Shown here: piece after piece, positions 46,096 to 55,131 of the stretch
Position numbering within the stretch: position 1 is the stretch's first letter
How the letters are laid out: every line of letters starts with the position of its first letter
DNA from: Salipiger mangrovisoli
GTDB lineage: Bacteria > Pseudomonadota > Alphaproteobacteria > Rhodobacterales > Rhodobacteraceae
Direction: 5' to 3'
Length of the DNA stretch: 64,000 nucleotides
Assembly (NCBI RefSeq): GCF_015223355.1
Contig: NZ_JADFFK010000008.1
Coordinates: 62,001 to 126,000, forward strand
The notes under the pieces: generated by a model
Told to the model about the DNA's origin: nothing
Databases searched by the model: none
Seen by the model: only the letters and a program-made list of their open reading frames with translations
Program-made: the position numbers and the translations under genes

Positions 46096-47496
46096 ATGAC
46101 GCTCATCTCCGTGAATTCGCCCACCTCAGAGCTGCAGGCTCTGGACGCGGCGCACCACATGCATCCGTTCACCACCGCTTCGGATCTGGCCCGCAAGGGC
46201 GCGCGGGTCATCACCCGCGCCGAGGGCTGCTGGCTCACCGACAGCGAGGGCGAACGCATCCTCGACGGCATGGCGGGCCTCTGGTGCGTGAACGCCGGAT
46301 ACGGGCGCAAGGAGCTGGCGCGGGCCGCCGCCCGCCAGATGGAAGAGCTGCCCTATTACAACACCTTCTTCCAGACCACCCACGTGCCGGTGATCCAGCT
46401 CTCGGCGAAGATCGCCGAACTGGCGCCGGGCGATCTGAACACGGTGTTCTACGCTTCCTCCGGCTCCGAGGCGAATGACACCAACATCCGCCTCGTGCGC
46501 ACCTACTGGGCCGAGAAGGGCCAGCCCGAGCGCGACGTGATCATCGGCCGCTGGAACGGCTACCACGGCTCCTCGGTGGGCTCGGGCTCGCTTGGCGGGA
46601 TGAAGGGCATGCACGCGCAGGGCGGCCTGCCGATCCCCGGCATCCACCACATCGACCAGCCGCATTGGTACGCCGAGGGCGGCGAGATGTCCCCCGAGGA
46701 GTTCGGCCTCGAGCGCGCCCGCCAGCTGGAAGCGAAGATCGAGGAAATCGGCCCGCATCGCGTCGCGGCCTTCATCGCCGAGCCGATCCAGGGCGCCGGC
46801 GGGGTGATCATCCCGCCCGAAACCTACTGGCCGGAAATCAACCGCATCGTGAAGAAATACGGCATCCTGCTGATCGCCGACGAGGTGATCTGCGGCTTCG
46901 GGCGCACCGGCAACTGGTTCGGCTCGCAGACCATGGGTATCGAACCGGACATCATGACCATCGCCAAGGGCCTGTCGTCGGGCTACCAGCCGATCGGCGG
47001 CTCGATTCTCTCGGACGAGGTGGCCAGCGTGATTGCCAAGACCGAGTTCAACCACGGCTACACCTACTCGGGCCATCCGGTGGCCTGCGCCGTGGCGCTC
47101 GAGAACCTGCGCATCCTCGAGGAGGAGAAGATCGTCGAGCGCGTGCGTGAGGACACCGGCCCCTACCTCAGGGCGAAGTTCGAGAGCCTGACCGACCACC
47201 CGCTGGTCGGCGAGGCGAAGATCGCCGGCATGATGGGCTCCATCGCGCTGACCCCGGACAAGTCGGCCCGCGCGCCCTTCGCCGCCGAGGCCGGCACGGC
47301 CGGCTACATCACCCGCGAGCGCTGCTTCGCCAACAACCTGATCATGCGCCATGTCTACGACCGGATGATCATCTCGCCGCCGCTGGTGATCACCAAGGAA
47401 GAGATCGACATGCTGATCTCCCGTGCCTGGACCGCGCTGGACGAGGCCCATGCCGAGCTCAAGGCGCAGGGGCTGATGAAGGCCGGCACGCGGTGA
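46096..47496 (+). CDS. Class III omega-aminotransferase (putrescine/polyamine aminotransferase-like)
   Basis: A 466-residue PLP enzyme. The catalytic lysine lies in IAKGLSSGYQPIGG, preceded by LLIADEVICGFGRTGNWFG with the PLP aspartate. It resembles SpuC-type putrescine:pyruvate aminotransferases and beta-alanine/omega-amino acid transaminases, about the usual length. The shared operator and its position beside potFGHI support a role in polyamine catabolism. The ATG at 46096 follows AAAGG; a frame upstream to 46018 is promoter DNA. Confidence 0.87.
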   Translation: MTLISVNSPTSELQALDAAHHMHPFTTASDLARKGARVITRAEGCWLTDSEGERILDGMAGLWCVNAGYGRKELARAAARQMEELPYYNTFFQTTHVPVIQLSAKIAELAPGDLNTVFYASSGSEANDTNIRLVRTYWAEKGQPERDVIIGRWNGYHGSSVGSGSLGGMKGMHAQGGLPIPGIHHIDQPHWYAEGGEMSPEEFGLERARQLEAKIEEIGPHRVAAFIAEPIQGAGGVIIPPETYWPEINRIVKKYGILLIADEVICGFGRTGNWFGSQTMGIEPDIMTIAKGLSSGYQPIGGSILSDEVASVIAKTEFNHGYTYSGHPVACAVALENLRILEEEKIVERVREDTGPYLRAKFESLTDHPLVGEAKIAGMMGSIALTPDKSARAPFAAEAGTAGYITRERCFANNLIMRHVYDRMIISPPLVITKEEIDMLISRAWTALDEAHAELKAQGLMKAGTR

Positions 47497-47508
47497 CGCG
47501 GTCGCGGA

Positions 47509-47634
47509 GGGGGCGCTGCCCCCTCTTGGCCTGACGGCCAATTCACCCCCGGGATACTTGATCCTAGAAGAAGGGCCGGGTGCAGCGATGCGCCCGGCCT
47601 TTCCGCATTCTTCTTGGCGAAAATATCCCGGGGG
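47509..47634. repeat. Large composite copy of the dispersed repeat
   Basis: In order: hairpin GGGGGC-GCT-GCCCCC (47509-47523), hairpin TTGGCC-TGAC-GGCCAA (47526-47541), a 27-mer on the plus strand (47546-47572), a central hairpin GGCCGGGTGC and GCGCCCGGCC (47574-47599) with TTTCC, and a 27-mer on the minus strand (47608-47634). The two 27-mers face each other and agree at 22 of 27 positions. It fills the gap between the convergent aminotransferase and amtB genes. Confidence 0.8.
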
Positions 47635-47688
47635 AGGCCGCGCGGTCGCGCGGGCGGGGGCAGAGCCCCTGCTCTTGCCGCGGGCAAC

Positions 47689-47715
47689 AAAAAAACCCGG
47701 GCGCAAGCGCCCGGG
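47689..47715 (-). terminator. Intrinsic terminator of glnK-amtB
   Basis: A perfect stem CCCGGGCGC with GCGCCCGGG around AA, and on the minus strand seven T residues follow. It lies 33 bp after the amtB stop. Confidence 0.9.
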
Positions 47716-47748
47716 CAAGGTGGTCAAAAGCTGATAGGAAGGAGGAAA

Positions 47749-49086
47749 TCAGCCCTTGGAGAATTCGGGATAGGCTTCCATCCCCAGTTCGGCCATGTCG
47801 AGGCCGTTGATCTCGTCCTCTTCCGAGACGCGGATGCCGAAGATCATCTTGAGGATGAACCACAGGACCAGCGACACGACGAAGGTGAAGACGCCGACCA
47901 CGACGATGCCGTAGATTTGCGTGCCGAAGGAGGCGTCACCGTTGGTGAAGGCCACTGCGAGGGTGCCCCAGATGCCGCAGACAAGGTGGACAGGGATCGC
48001 GCCGACGACGTCGTCGATCTTGATCTTGTCGAGGAACGGCACGGCGAAGACCACGAGGATGCCGCCGATGGCACCGATGATGGTGGCCGCGCCCAGGGTC
48101 GGGGTCAGCGGTTCCGCGGTGATCGACACGAGGCCGGCCAGCGCGCCATTGAGCACCATGGTGAGGTCCGGCTTCTTGTAGAGAAGCTGGGTCAGGATCA
48201 TCGCGGCGACCGAACCGCCGGCTGCGGCAGCGTTGGTGTTGGCGAAGATGCGGGAGATGTCGGCGACGTCACCCACGGTGCCCATGGCCAGCTGCGATGC
48301 GCCGTTGAAGCCGAACCAGCCGAGCCACAGGATGAACGTGCCGAGCGTGGCGAGGGCAAGGTTCGAGCCGGGGAACGGCGTCACGCGGCCGTCCTTGAAC
48401 TTGCCGATCCGCGGCCCGAGGAGGAGCGCGCCGGCCAGGGCGGCCCAGCCACCCACCGAGTGCACGACGGTCGAGCCGGCGAAGTCGAGGAAGCCCGCCG
48501 CATCGAGGAAGCCGCCGCCCCATTTCCAGGAGGCTTGCAGCGGGTAGATGATCGCAGTCAGGATCACGATGAAGATCATGAAGGGCCACAGCTTGATGCG
48601 CTCGGCGAGGGTGCCGGAGACGATCGAGGCGGTGGTGGCGCAGAACATCAGCTGGAAGAAGAAGTCCGAGCCGGTCGAGGCGTAGGAATAATCGTCCGCC
48701 GCATCGGCGGTGACGCCAACGGCTTCGAGCACCGCGGTGCCCCAGACGCCCGAGAGCACGCCGTCGATCGACCAGGTGCCGAGCGGGTACATCAGGTTGT
48801 AGCCGATCAGGTAGTAGAAGATCGCGGCGAAGGAGAAGAGCGCGACGTTCTTCATCAGCTGCATGGTGACGTTCTTGGAGCGCACGAGGCCGGCCTCGAG
48901 CATGGCGAAGCCCGCTGCCATCCAGAACACGAGGAAACCGCCGATGAGGAACAGCAGCGAGTTGAAGATGAACACCGTGTCCGTCGAGGCGTTCACCCCG
49001 GCCGCAGGGGCGTCGTCCTGGGCAAGGCCGAGGCTCGGCAGCGCGATCAGCGCAGCGACCGGGGCCAGCGTCTTGAGAAGTTTCAT
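47749..49086 (-). CDS. amtB: Ammonium transporter
   Basis: A 445-residue membrane protein with a cleavable signal peptide (cut after LGLA, about residue 22) and 11 predicted helices. The twin pore histidines lie in STVVHSVGGW and IPVHLVCGIWG, and the conserved ammonium-recruiting aspartate region is present. It conducts ammonium or ammonia into the cell. It follows glnK by 34 bp; GlnK is known to block AmtB when nitrogen is plentiful. The ATG at 49086 gives the signal peptide; the frame stays open further upstream through intergenic sequence. Confidence 0.95.
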   Translation of the reverse strand: MKLLKTLAPVAALIALPSLGLAQDDAPAAGVNASTDTVFIFNSLLFLIGGFLVFWMAAGFAMLEAGLVRSKNVTMQLMKNVALFSFAAIFYYLIGYNLMYPLGTWSIDGVLSGVWGTAVLEAVGVTADAADDYSYASTGSDFFFQLMFCATTASIVSGTLAERIKLWPFMIFIVILTAIIYPLQASWKWGGGFLDAAGFLDFAGSTVVHSVGGWAALAGALLLGPRIGKFKDGRVTPFPGSNLALATLGTFILWLGWFGFNGASQLAMGTVGDVADISRIFANTNAAAAGGSVAAMILTQLLYKKPDLTMVLNGALAGLVSITAEPLTPTLGAATIIGAIGGILVVFAVPFLDKIKIDDVVGAIPVHLVCGIWGTLAVAFTNGDASFGTQIYGIVVVGVFTFVVSLVLWFILKMIFGIRVSEEDEINGLDMAELGMEAYPEFSKG

Positions 49087-49120
49087 GTCTTTCTTGTCCC
49101 TATCTGTCGTACCGCAGCTC

Positions 49121-49459
49121 TCAGAGCGCGTCCGCGTTGGTCTCGCCGGTCCGCACCCGCACGGCCTGCTGCACGTCGAGCACGAAAATCTTGCCGTCAC
49201 CGATCTTGCCGGTCTGGGCGGTGCTGGTGATCGTCTCGACGACCTGATCGGCCATCGAGCCGGCGACCACGATCTCGAGCTTGATCTTGGGAACGAAGTT
49301 CACCGCGTATTCGGCGCCGCGATAGATTTCCGTGTGACCGGACTGCGAGCCGAAGCCCTTGATTTCCGTGACCATCATGCCGCGCACGCCGATTGCGGTG
49401 AGCGCCTCGCGCACCTCCTCGAGCTTGAACGGCTTGATCGTTGCAATGATCAGTTTCAC
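49121..49459 (-). CDS. glnK: Nitrogen regulatory protein P-II
   Basis: A 112-residue trimeric signal protein. The uridylylation tyrosine is Y51 in the T-loop (HTEIYRGAEYAV), and the ATP/2-oxoglutarate-binding TGKIGDGKIFV is near residue 83. It starts at GTG 49459, with AAGGGA before it, so that the protein begins MKLIIATIKPFK; an ATG at 49519 would add 20 unrelated residues. As the first gene of glnK-amtB it is the GlnK rather than GlnB paralogue by context. Confidence 0.95.
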   Translation of the reverse strand: MKLIIATIKPFKLEEVREALTAIGVRGMMVTEIKGFGSQSGHTEIYRGAEYAVNFVPKIKLEIVVAGSMADQVVETITSTAQTGKIGDGKIFVLDVQQAVRVRTGETNADAL

Positions 49460-49623
49460 CTTGGTCCCTTTCGGTTCTTGCGGCTCGCAGCTGCGCACCG
49501 CATCTCCTCGTTTGTGCATGGGCAGAAAGCCGCTGCCGGCCCAGCATGGGAAGGGAAAGCCCCTTGCGCACAGCCGGATGCACGCCTAAGGAGATCACAA
49601 AATGGGCGAAAAATCAGTATTTG

Positions 49624-49652
49624 ATTAAAATTTAGGCCATCTAAAAAGACAA
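49624..49652 (-). promoter_or_regulatory. Candidate glnK-amtB promoter
   Basis: In an A+T-rich gap, minus-strand TTGTCT and TTTAAT are 17 bases apart. It would give a leader of about 160 nt before glnK. No good sigma-54 GG-N10-GC element is seen, so nitrogen control would act through another route. Confidence 0.45.
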
Positions 49653-49734
49653 ATATGTGACCGTTTCCAGGTCAACATCAGGTGGCAAACCCGTTATCCT
49701 CCCCCAAAACAGAGCGAAGGCCGGGCAGAGCGAA

Positions 49735-51999
49735 ATGAGTGATTCAGGGCGTGGCAAGGGCCGTCTGGTGGCCGATCGCCGCTATCCCGAAAGGGGCCAA
49801 ACTGGTGGTCAGGCCGGTGATCGTATGGCAGGCCAGACGGGCGGCAGGAAGCCTGCGGGCCAGAAGCCGGGCACCGGATCGGGTGCGGGGTCGGGGGCTG
49901 CCAAAAGGACGGCGGGCAATGGCGGCGGCGGCACCCGCCGGACGTCAGTGAAAAAAAACATGCGCAGACCGGCGAAGAAACGGAACTTCCTCGTGGCCCT
50001 GGTGTTGGGCATCGTGTCTTTCGTGGTCAGCATCCTCTGGCGCATCACCTGGCGGGTGACAGCGGTCGTCGCGCTCCTTCTGGCGCTGGGGGTGGGGTAT
50101 TTCTATACCAAGCTGCCGCCGGTCACCGAGCTGCTCGACGGGCGGGCACGGGGATCGGTCACGCTGATCGACCGCAACGGTGCGATCTTTGCCTGGCGCG
50201 GGGACCAGTTCGGCGGCGCGGTGACTGCCACGAGCGTGTCCAAGCATCTCAAGAACGCCGTGATCGCCACCGAGGACAAACGCTTTTACCATCACTTCGG
50301 GGTCTCGCCGCGCGGCGTGGCCAGCGCGATCCGCATCAACCTGGCGGAAGGGCGGGGCCCGCTGTCGGGACATGGCGGCTCGACGATCACCCAGCAGACC
50401 GCCAAGCTGCTCTGCATCGGCGTGTTCTACGATCCCAAGGTGTGGAAGAGCGAGGCCGACTACGTCTCGGATTGCCGCCAGTCCTCGCTGGCGCGCAAGG
50501 GCAAGGAAGCGCTCTACGCCATGGCGATGGAGCTGAAATACACCAAGGACGAGATCCTCTCGATCTATCTCAACCGCGCTTACATGGGCGGGGGCGCCTA
50601 TGGTGCCGAGGCCGCTGCAGAGCGTTACTTCGGGAAGAATTCCGCGACGCTGAACGCGCAGGAATCGGCCATGCTGGCGGGGCTGCTGACCGCGCCTTCG
50701 ACCCTCGCACCGACCGCCGATCTGGAACGCTCACAGAACCGCGCCTCGACGGTGCTGCGCCTGATGCGCGATCAGGGCTACCTGAGCGCGAGCGAGGAAC
50801 AGCAGGCGCAGGCCAATCCGGCAACGCTTTCGGAAGAGGCGCAGAGCAAGACCGGTGGCTATTTCGCCGACTGGGTGATGTCGGCGGGCCCCGAGTATTT
50901 CACCCGCGACACGATGGAGGACGTGGTGATCCGCACCACGCTCGATCCGAAGCTGCAGAAGGCAGCCGAGGACGCGATGAACGAGGTCTACGACAACAAG
51001 GTCAAGGAAAGCTCGAAGGCGCAGGCGGCGATCGTCGTGATGTCGGCCGACGGTGCGGTGCGCGCCATGGTGGGCGGGCGCAAGACCGGCGTGTCGGGCG
51101 TCTTCAACCGTGCCACGCAGGCGAAGCGGCAGACCGGTTCTGCCTTCAAGCCCTTCATCTATGCGACCGCGCTCGAGCTGGGCCATTCACCCTATGACAC
51201 GGTGGTCGATGAGCCCTTCTGCATGAACGTGCCGGGGTCGGGCCAGTGGTGCCCGCAGAACTATTCCAGGAACTACAAGGGCAAGGTCACGCTGACCGAC
51301 GCTCTGGCGCATTCGCTGAACATCCCGGCGGTGAAGATCTCGGAATCGGTCGGGCGCGATCTTGTTGCCAAGGTCGCCACGGGCTTCGGCATCAAATCCG
51401 AGGTGAACAGCTCTCCGGCGATGGCGCTCGGCACCTCCGAGGCCACCCTGCTGGAGATGACCGGCGCCTATGCGGGCATTCTCAACGGCGGCTCGGCGGT
51501 GGTGCCCTACGGGCTGGTGGACTTGCGGCTAAAGGGCGACAACGAGGTGCTCATGGGCACCGGCGGCGGCATCCGCGAGCGGGTGATCCAGCCCGATGCG
51601 GCAGGTCAGCTGGTCTGGATGATGGAGCATGTGATCAACGGCGGCACCGGCGGAAGAGCAAAGCTGTCCGACCGCGAGGTGGCAGGCAAGACCGGCACCT
51701 CGAACGATGCGCGTGACGCCTGGTTCATCGGCTTTACCGCCGATTACGTGGTCGGCGTCTGGATGGGCAACGATGACAACTCGCCGCTTACCGGGGTGAC
51801 CGGGGGCGGGTTGCCGGCGGAGATCTGGCGCGAGACCATGCAGCGGGTGACCGAAGGCACCGAGGCCAAGCCGTTGCCGGCCATCGCTCCCGAGCCGCCG
51901 CGCCAGGTGGCGCAACCCCAGCCGCAGCCGCAGCCGCAGCGGGTGCGCCGCGACAACATCATCCAGCAGGTCATCCGGGATCTTCTCGGCGGCGGCTGA
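49735..51999 (+). CDS. Class A penicillin-binding protein (PBP1A family)
   Basis: A 754-residue bifunctional peptidoglycan synthase. A cytoplasmic N-terminus of about 80 residues rich in glycine, arginine and lysine is followed by hydrophobic segments at about 82-100 and 108-125. The glycosyltransferase domain has catalytic E180 in ATEDKRFYHHFG and GGSTITQQ. The transpeptidase has S469-A-F-K472, SLN and K652-T-G-T-S. A short proline/glutamine-rich tail ends the protein. Two cysteine-containing inserts (CIGVFYDPKVW... to DCRQS; CMNVPGSGQWC) are unusual and might form disulfides. The ATG at 49735 is chosen over 49657. Confidence 0.93.
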   Translation: MSDSGRGKGRLVADRRYPERGQTGGQAGDRMAGQTGGRKPAGQKPGTGSGAGSGAAKRTAGNGGGGTRRTSVKKNMRRPAKKRNFLVALVLGIVSFVVSILWRITWRVTAVVALLLALGVGYFYTKLPPVTELLDGRARGSVTLIDRNGAIFAWRGDQFGGAVTATSVSKHLKNAVIATEDKRFYHHFGVSPRGVASAIRINLAEGRGPLSGHGGSTITQQTAKLLCIGVFYDPKVWKSEADYVSDCRQSSLARKGKEALYAMAMELKYTKDEILSIYLNRAYMGGGAYGAEAAAERYFGKNSATLNAQESAMLAGLLTAPSTLAPTADLERSQNRASTVLRLMRDQGYLSASEEQQAQANPATLSEEAQSKTGGYFADWVMSAGPEYFTRDTMEDVVIRTTLDPKLQKAAEDAMNEVYDNKVKESSKAQAAIVVMSADGAVRAMVGGRKTGVSGVFNRATQAKRQTGSAFKPFIYATALELGHSPYDTVVDEPFCMNVPGSGQWCPQNYSRNYKGKVTLTDALAHSLNIPAVKISESVGRDLVAKVATGFGIKSEVNSSPAMALGTSEATLLEMTGAYAGILNGGSAVVPYGLVDLRLKGDNEVLMGTGGGIRERVIQPDAAGQLVWMMEHVINGGTGGRAKLSDREVAGKTGTSNDARDAWFIGFTADYVVGVWMGNDDNSPLTGVTGGGLPAEIWRETMQRVTEGTEAKPLPAIAPEPPRQVAQPQPQPQPQRVRRDNIIQQVIRDLLGGG

Positions 52000-52009
52000 C
52001 GTGGCTGGG

Positions 52010-52053
52010 CAGGTTCCTTCGAAGGAACCTGCAAAAGCCTTCGCAGGCTTTTG
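52010..52053 (+). terminator. Double hairpin after the penicillin-binding protein gene
   Basis: Two perfect hairpins touch: CAGGTTCCTTCGAAGGAACCTG is a 22-bp palindrome (positions 52010-52031; core GGTTCCTTCGAAGGAACC), followed by CAAAAGCCT-TCGC-AGGCTTTTG (52032-52053). The second ends in TTTTG and is terminator-like. Confidence 0.7.
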
Positions 52054-52120
52054 AGCTAGGCTTGACCTGAGGCGCACAGGCGGACATGAGAGGCGAAATC
52101 CCGCAAAAGGAGACGCCCCC

Positions 52121-52852
52121 ATGTCCGCAGCCGTGTCCGACGACCGCCTGATCGTCGCCCTCGACGTGCCCAACGCCCTCGAGGGCCTGAGAATTGCCGA
52201 AGAGATCGGCGACGCCGTCTCCTTCTACAAGATCGGCCTCGGCATGCTTACGGGCGGCGGGCTGGCGTTGGCCAACGAGCTCAAGCAGGAGCATGGCAAG
52301 CGCATCTTCCTTGACATGAAGTTCTTCGACATCGGCCAGACCGTCGAGAACGCGGTGCGCGGCATCGCGCAGTTCGACCTCGACTTCCTGACCGTGCACG
52401 GCGATCCGCACGTGGTGCGCGCCGCCAAGGAAGGTGCGGCGGGCAAGGACCTGAAGATTCTGGCGGTGACCATCCTGACCTCGCTCGACCGGGCCGATCT
52501 CGATGCCAGCCTGATCCTGCCGGGCGACATCGAGGACCTGGTGGTCGAGCGCGCCGCCCGCGCCTTCGAGGCCGGGGCCGATGGCATCATCGCCTCGCCC
52601 AACGAAGCTGCCCGCATCCGCGCGCTGCCCGAGGCCAAGGGCAAACTCATCGTGACGCCGGGCGTGCGCCCGGCGGGCAGCGCCGGTGACGACCAGAAGC
52701 GCATCGCCACCCCCGCGAGCGCCATCGCCGCCGGGGCCGACCATATCGTCGTCGGCCGCCCGGTCTGGCGCGCCCCCTCGCCGCGCGAGGCGGCGCTGGC
52801 GATCAACGCCGAGCTGGCCTCGCCGCAGGCGCAGCGTCCCAACAAGGCTTGA
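52121..52852 (+). CDS. pyrF: Orotidine 5'-phosphate decarboxylase
   Basis: A 243-residue TIM-barrel enzyme for the last step of UMP synthesis. It has the start DDRLIVALDVPN, the catalytic Asp-Lys-Asp set in FLDMKFFDIGQTVENA, and the phosphate-binding VGRPVWRAPSP near the end. Length is normal. It is 121 bp after the PBP gene and has its own ribosome site (AAAAGGAGA). Confidence 0.95.
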   Translation: MSAAVSDDRLIVALDVPNALEGLRIAEEIGDAVSFYKIGLGMLTGGGLALANELKQEHGKRIFLDMKFFDIGQTVENAVRGIAQFDLDFLTVHGDPHVVRAAKEGAAGKDLKILAVTILTSLDRADLDASLILPGDIEDLVVERAARAFEAGADGIIASPNEAARIRALPEAKGKLIVTPGVRPAGSAGDDQKRIATPASAIAAGADHIVVGRPVWRAPSPREAALAINAELASPQAQRPNKA

Positions 52853-52969
52853 TCCGGGGCTTGATCCGGGGGACGCGGGGGGCTAACCAGACGTCATGAC
52901 ACGTCCGATGCCCCTCGCAACTCTTTGGTGGCCCGCCTGACATAGGCGGCCGGACTTCTCATGTTTTCC

Positions 52970-52999
52970 AAAAAGGCCGCCGCTTCGGGCGGCCTTTTT
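52970..52999. terminator. Intrinsic terminator
   Basis: AAAAAGGCCGCC pairs with GGCGGCCTTTTT around GCTTCG, with T and A runs on both sides. It lies between pyrF and trpS, 117 bp after the pyrF stop. Confidence 0.9.
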
Positions 53000-53075
53000 G
53001 ATGCACATTCCCATCAACTGCCCCATGCGGCGGCCTCCCTGACCAGACAGACCCTGTCCTGACACGGAGACCCCC

Positions 53076-54122
53076 ATGGACCAGACCACCCTGACCCGAC
53101 CCGAGACCGAAGCGACCCTCGCGGCCAAGCCGGTGATCCTCACCGGAGACCGCACCACCGGCCCGCTGCACATCGGCCATTACGCCGGTTCGCTGAAGAA
53201 CCGGCTGGCGCTGCAGGACACGCACGAGCAGTACCTGCTGCTCGCCGACACGCAGGCGCTGACTGACAACGCCCATGACATCGGCAAGGTGCGGCGCAAC
53301 GTGCTCGAGGTCGCCTGCGACTATCTCGCCGTCGGCATCGACCCCGTCAGGACCACCATCTGCCTGCAATCTCACCTGCCGGCGCTGGCCGAACTCTCGA
53401 TGCTCTATCTCAACTTCGTCAGCGTCGCCCGGCTCGAGCGTAACCCGACGATCAAGGACGAGATTCGCGCGCGCGGCTTCGGGCGCGACATCCCCGCCGG
53501 GTTCCTCTGCTACCCCGCAGCGCAGGCCGCCGACATCACGGCCTTCAAGGCCACGGTCGTGCCGGTGGGCGAAGATCAGGCACCGCTGATCGAACAATGC
53601 AACGAGATCGTGCGGCGGGTGAACGCGGCGGCGGGTCGAGAGGTGCTGCCCGAGGCACAGGCGCTGATCCCCGAGGCGGGCCGCCTGCCGGGCATCGACG
53701 GGCGCGCGAAGATGAGCAAGTCGGGCGGCAATGCGATCCCGCTCTCGGCGTCCGAAGACGAGATCAGCCGGGCGGTGCGGGCGATGTTCACCGATCCCGA
53801 ACACCTGCGGGTCGAGGATCCGGGCAAGGTCGAGGGCAACGTGGTCTTCGCCTACCTCGACGCCTTCGACTCCGAAAAAGACGACGTCGCGGCGCTCAAG
53901 GCGCATTACGCGCGCGGTGGACTCGGGGATGCGGTGCTGAAACGCCGGCTCGAGGACATCTTGCAGGCGCTGCTCGCGCCGATCCGGGCGCGGCGGGCCG
54001 AGGTCGCCTCGGATCCCGCGCAGGTGCATCGGATCATCGCGGAAGGCACGCAGGTCGCGCGCGAGGTCACCGAGGCTACAAAGCGCGAGGTGATGGACGC
54101 GCTGGGGCTGTTCCGGCTCTGA
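53076..54122 (+). CDS. trpS: Tryptophanyl-tRNA synthetase
   Basis: A 348-residue class Ic synthetase. It has the HIGH-equivalent [13 protein letters not shown] near residue 30, and [12 protein letters not shown] near residue 210. The length is normal. The start ATG at 53076 follows ACGGAGA. It has its own promoter region after the terminator at 52970. Confidence 0.95.
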   Translation: MDQTTLTRPETEATLAAKPVILTGDRTTGPLHIGHYAGSLKNRLALQDTHEQYLLLADTQALTDNAHDIGKVRRNVLEVACDYLAVGIDPVRTTICLQSHLPALAELSMLYLNFVSVARLERNPTIKDEIRARGFGRDIPAGFLCYPAAQAADITAFKATVVPVGEDQAPLIEQCNEIVRRVNAAAGREVLPEAQALIPEAGRLPGIDGRAKMSKSGGNAIPLSASEDEISRAVRAMFTDPEHLRVEDPGKVEGNVVFAYLDAFDSEKDDVAALKAHYARGGLGDAVLKRRLEDILQALLAPIRARRAEVASDPAQVHRIIAEGTQVAREVTEATKREVMDALGLFRL

Positions 54123-54222
54123 GCCGACGCGCAGCGCGCCTTCACGAAAATGCCCCCCGCGGCGGGACCGCGGGAGGCAGGGCAGTGCCGGTCTCGATCG
54201 GACCGGAAACAGCCGGGAGCGA

Positions 54223-54735
54223 TCAGCCCTCGGCGTCGATCCGCACCTTCACGGCGTCATTCAGCGCCGCGGCGAACTCCGCCTTGGTCATGTCGATCAC
54301 CAGCTCCTCGTCGGCGTTCAGCGACAACTGCGAAGCGCGCACGGAGGCATTCTCGATGGCGCGCTCGTCGGCGCCTTCCATCTCGCCGTCGAGGTCGATC
54401 ACGACGAAGCCGCGGTCCATCTCGGATTTCTTCACCGTACCGACAATCTCGCCGTCGCTCGAACGGACGAGGGCGTCATTGGTGATCGCCGCGTCGAGCT
54501 GTGCCGAGACGTCCGCCGCGTCGCTGTAGATTTCATCGGCACCCACCGCCTCGATGCCGGCCTGCGCGGTGTCGGTCGCGGTCTCGCCGATGGCGTAGGC
54601 AGTGTCGCCGATCGCGTCGACGGCCTGAGCGGCCTGCTCGGTGACGCTGGCATCGTTCTCGGCCTGCGCGCCGATCGCGCCTGCGATAACCATGGTGAGT
54701 GCTGCGGTGGTGGTGGTCAGGAAGCGCTTGGTCAT
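54223..54735 (-). CDS. Exported PRC-barrel-like protein
   Basis: A 170-residue protein with a Sec signal (residues 1-25, cut after IGAQA). An alanine-rich, acidic, probably helical region (27-85) leads to a PRC-barrel-like domain beginning NDALVRSSDGEIVGTVKK. The composition is acidic. The function is unknown; similar proteins are small periplasmic factors. It is convergent with trpS. Confidence 0.7.
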   Translation of the reverse strand: MTKRFLTTTTAALTMVIAGAIGAQAENDASVTEQAAQAVDAIGDTAYAIGETATDTAQAGIEAVGADEIYSDAADVSAQLDAAITNDALVRSSDGEIVGTVKKSEMDRGFVVIDLDGEMEGADERAIENASVRASQLSLNADEELVIDMTKAEFAAALNDAVKVRIDAEG

Positions 54736-54864
54736 GTGCGGTCTCCTCGGTCTTGGTTAGGATCGTCCCCTCGGGGTCTCTGGGGTCACAATGAGGACCC
54801 CCCCTGGGTTGGTTCCAAGATTTCTCGGAGACCCGGGCTTTACGTTCCGGAAATTCCGCGACGT

Positions 54865-55131
54865 TCAGTCCTCGTTGATGTCCCGGGTCCAGACCTTGGT
54901 CTGGCCCTTGCGCACGCCCATGAAGCGCCGCAGCAGCGCCCAGGCGAGCGCCGCCACCACGGCGCAGATCAGCAGCAGCACGGGCCACCCGGCGGAGAGG
55001 CCGAGCAGCAGCAGCAGGCCCACCACCGCCGCGCCGATGGCAAAGCCGAGGAAGACATAGGCCGGACTGAGCACCTCGAGCACGAGGAGCACCACCGCCG
55101 CCGCCATCCAGACCCACCAGAGCTGGATCAT
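54865..55131 (-). CDS. NfeD-like membrane protein (short form)
   Basis: An 88-residue protein of two to three transmembrane helices (about 8-28, 30-48, 49-68) and a short soluble end, the truncated NfeD form without the OB-fold domain. Its start overlaps the SPFH gene stop by four bases, and NfeD proteins normally pair with SPFH proteins in membrane-quality control or microdomain functions. Confidence 0.8.
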   Translation of the reverse strand: MIQLWWVWMAAAVVLLVLEVLSPAYVFLGFAIGAAVVGLLLLLGLSAGWPVLLLICAVVAALAWALLRRFMGVRKGQTKVWTRDINED

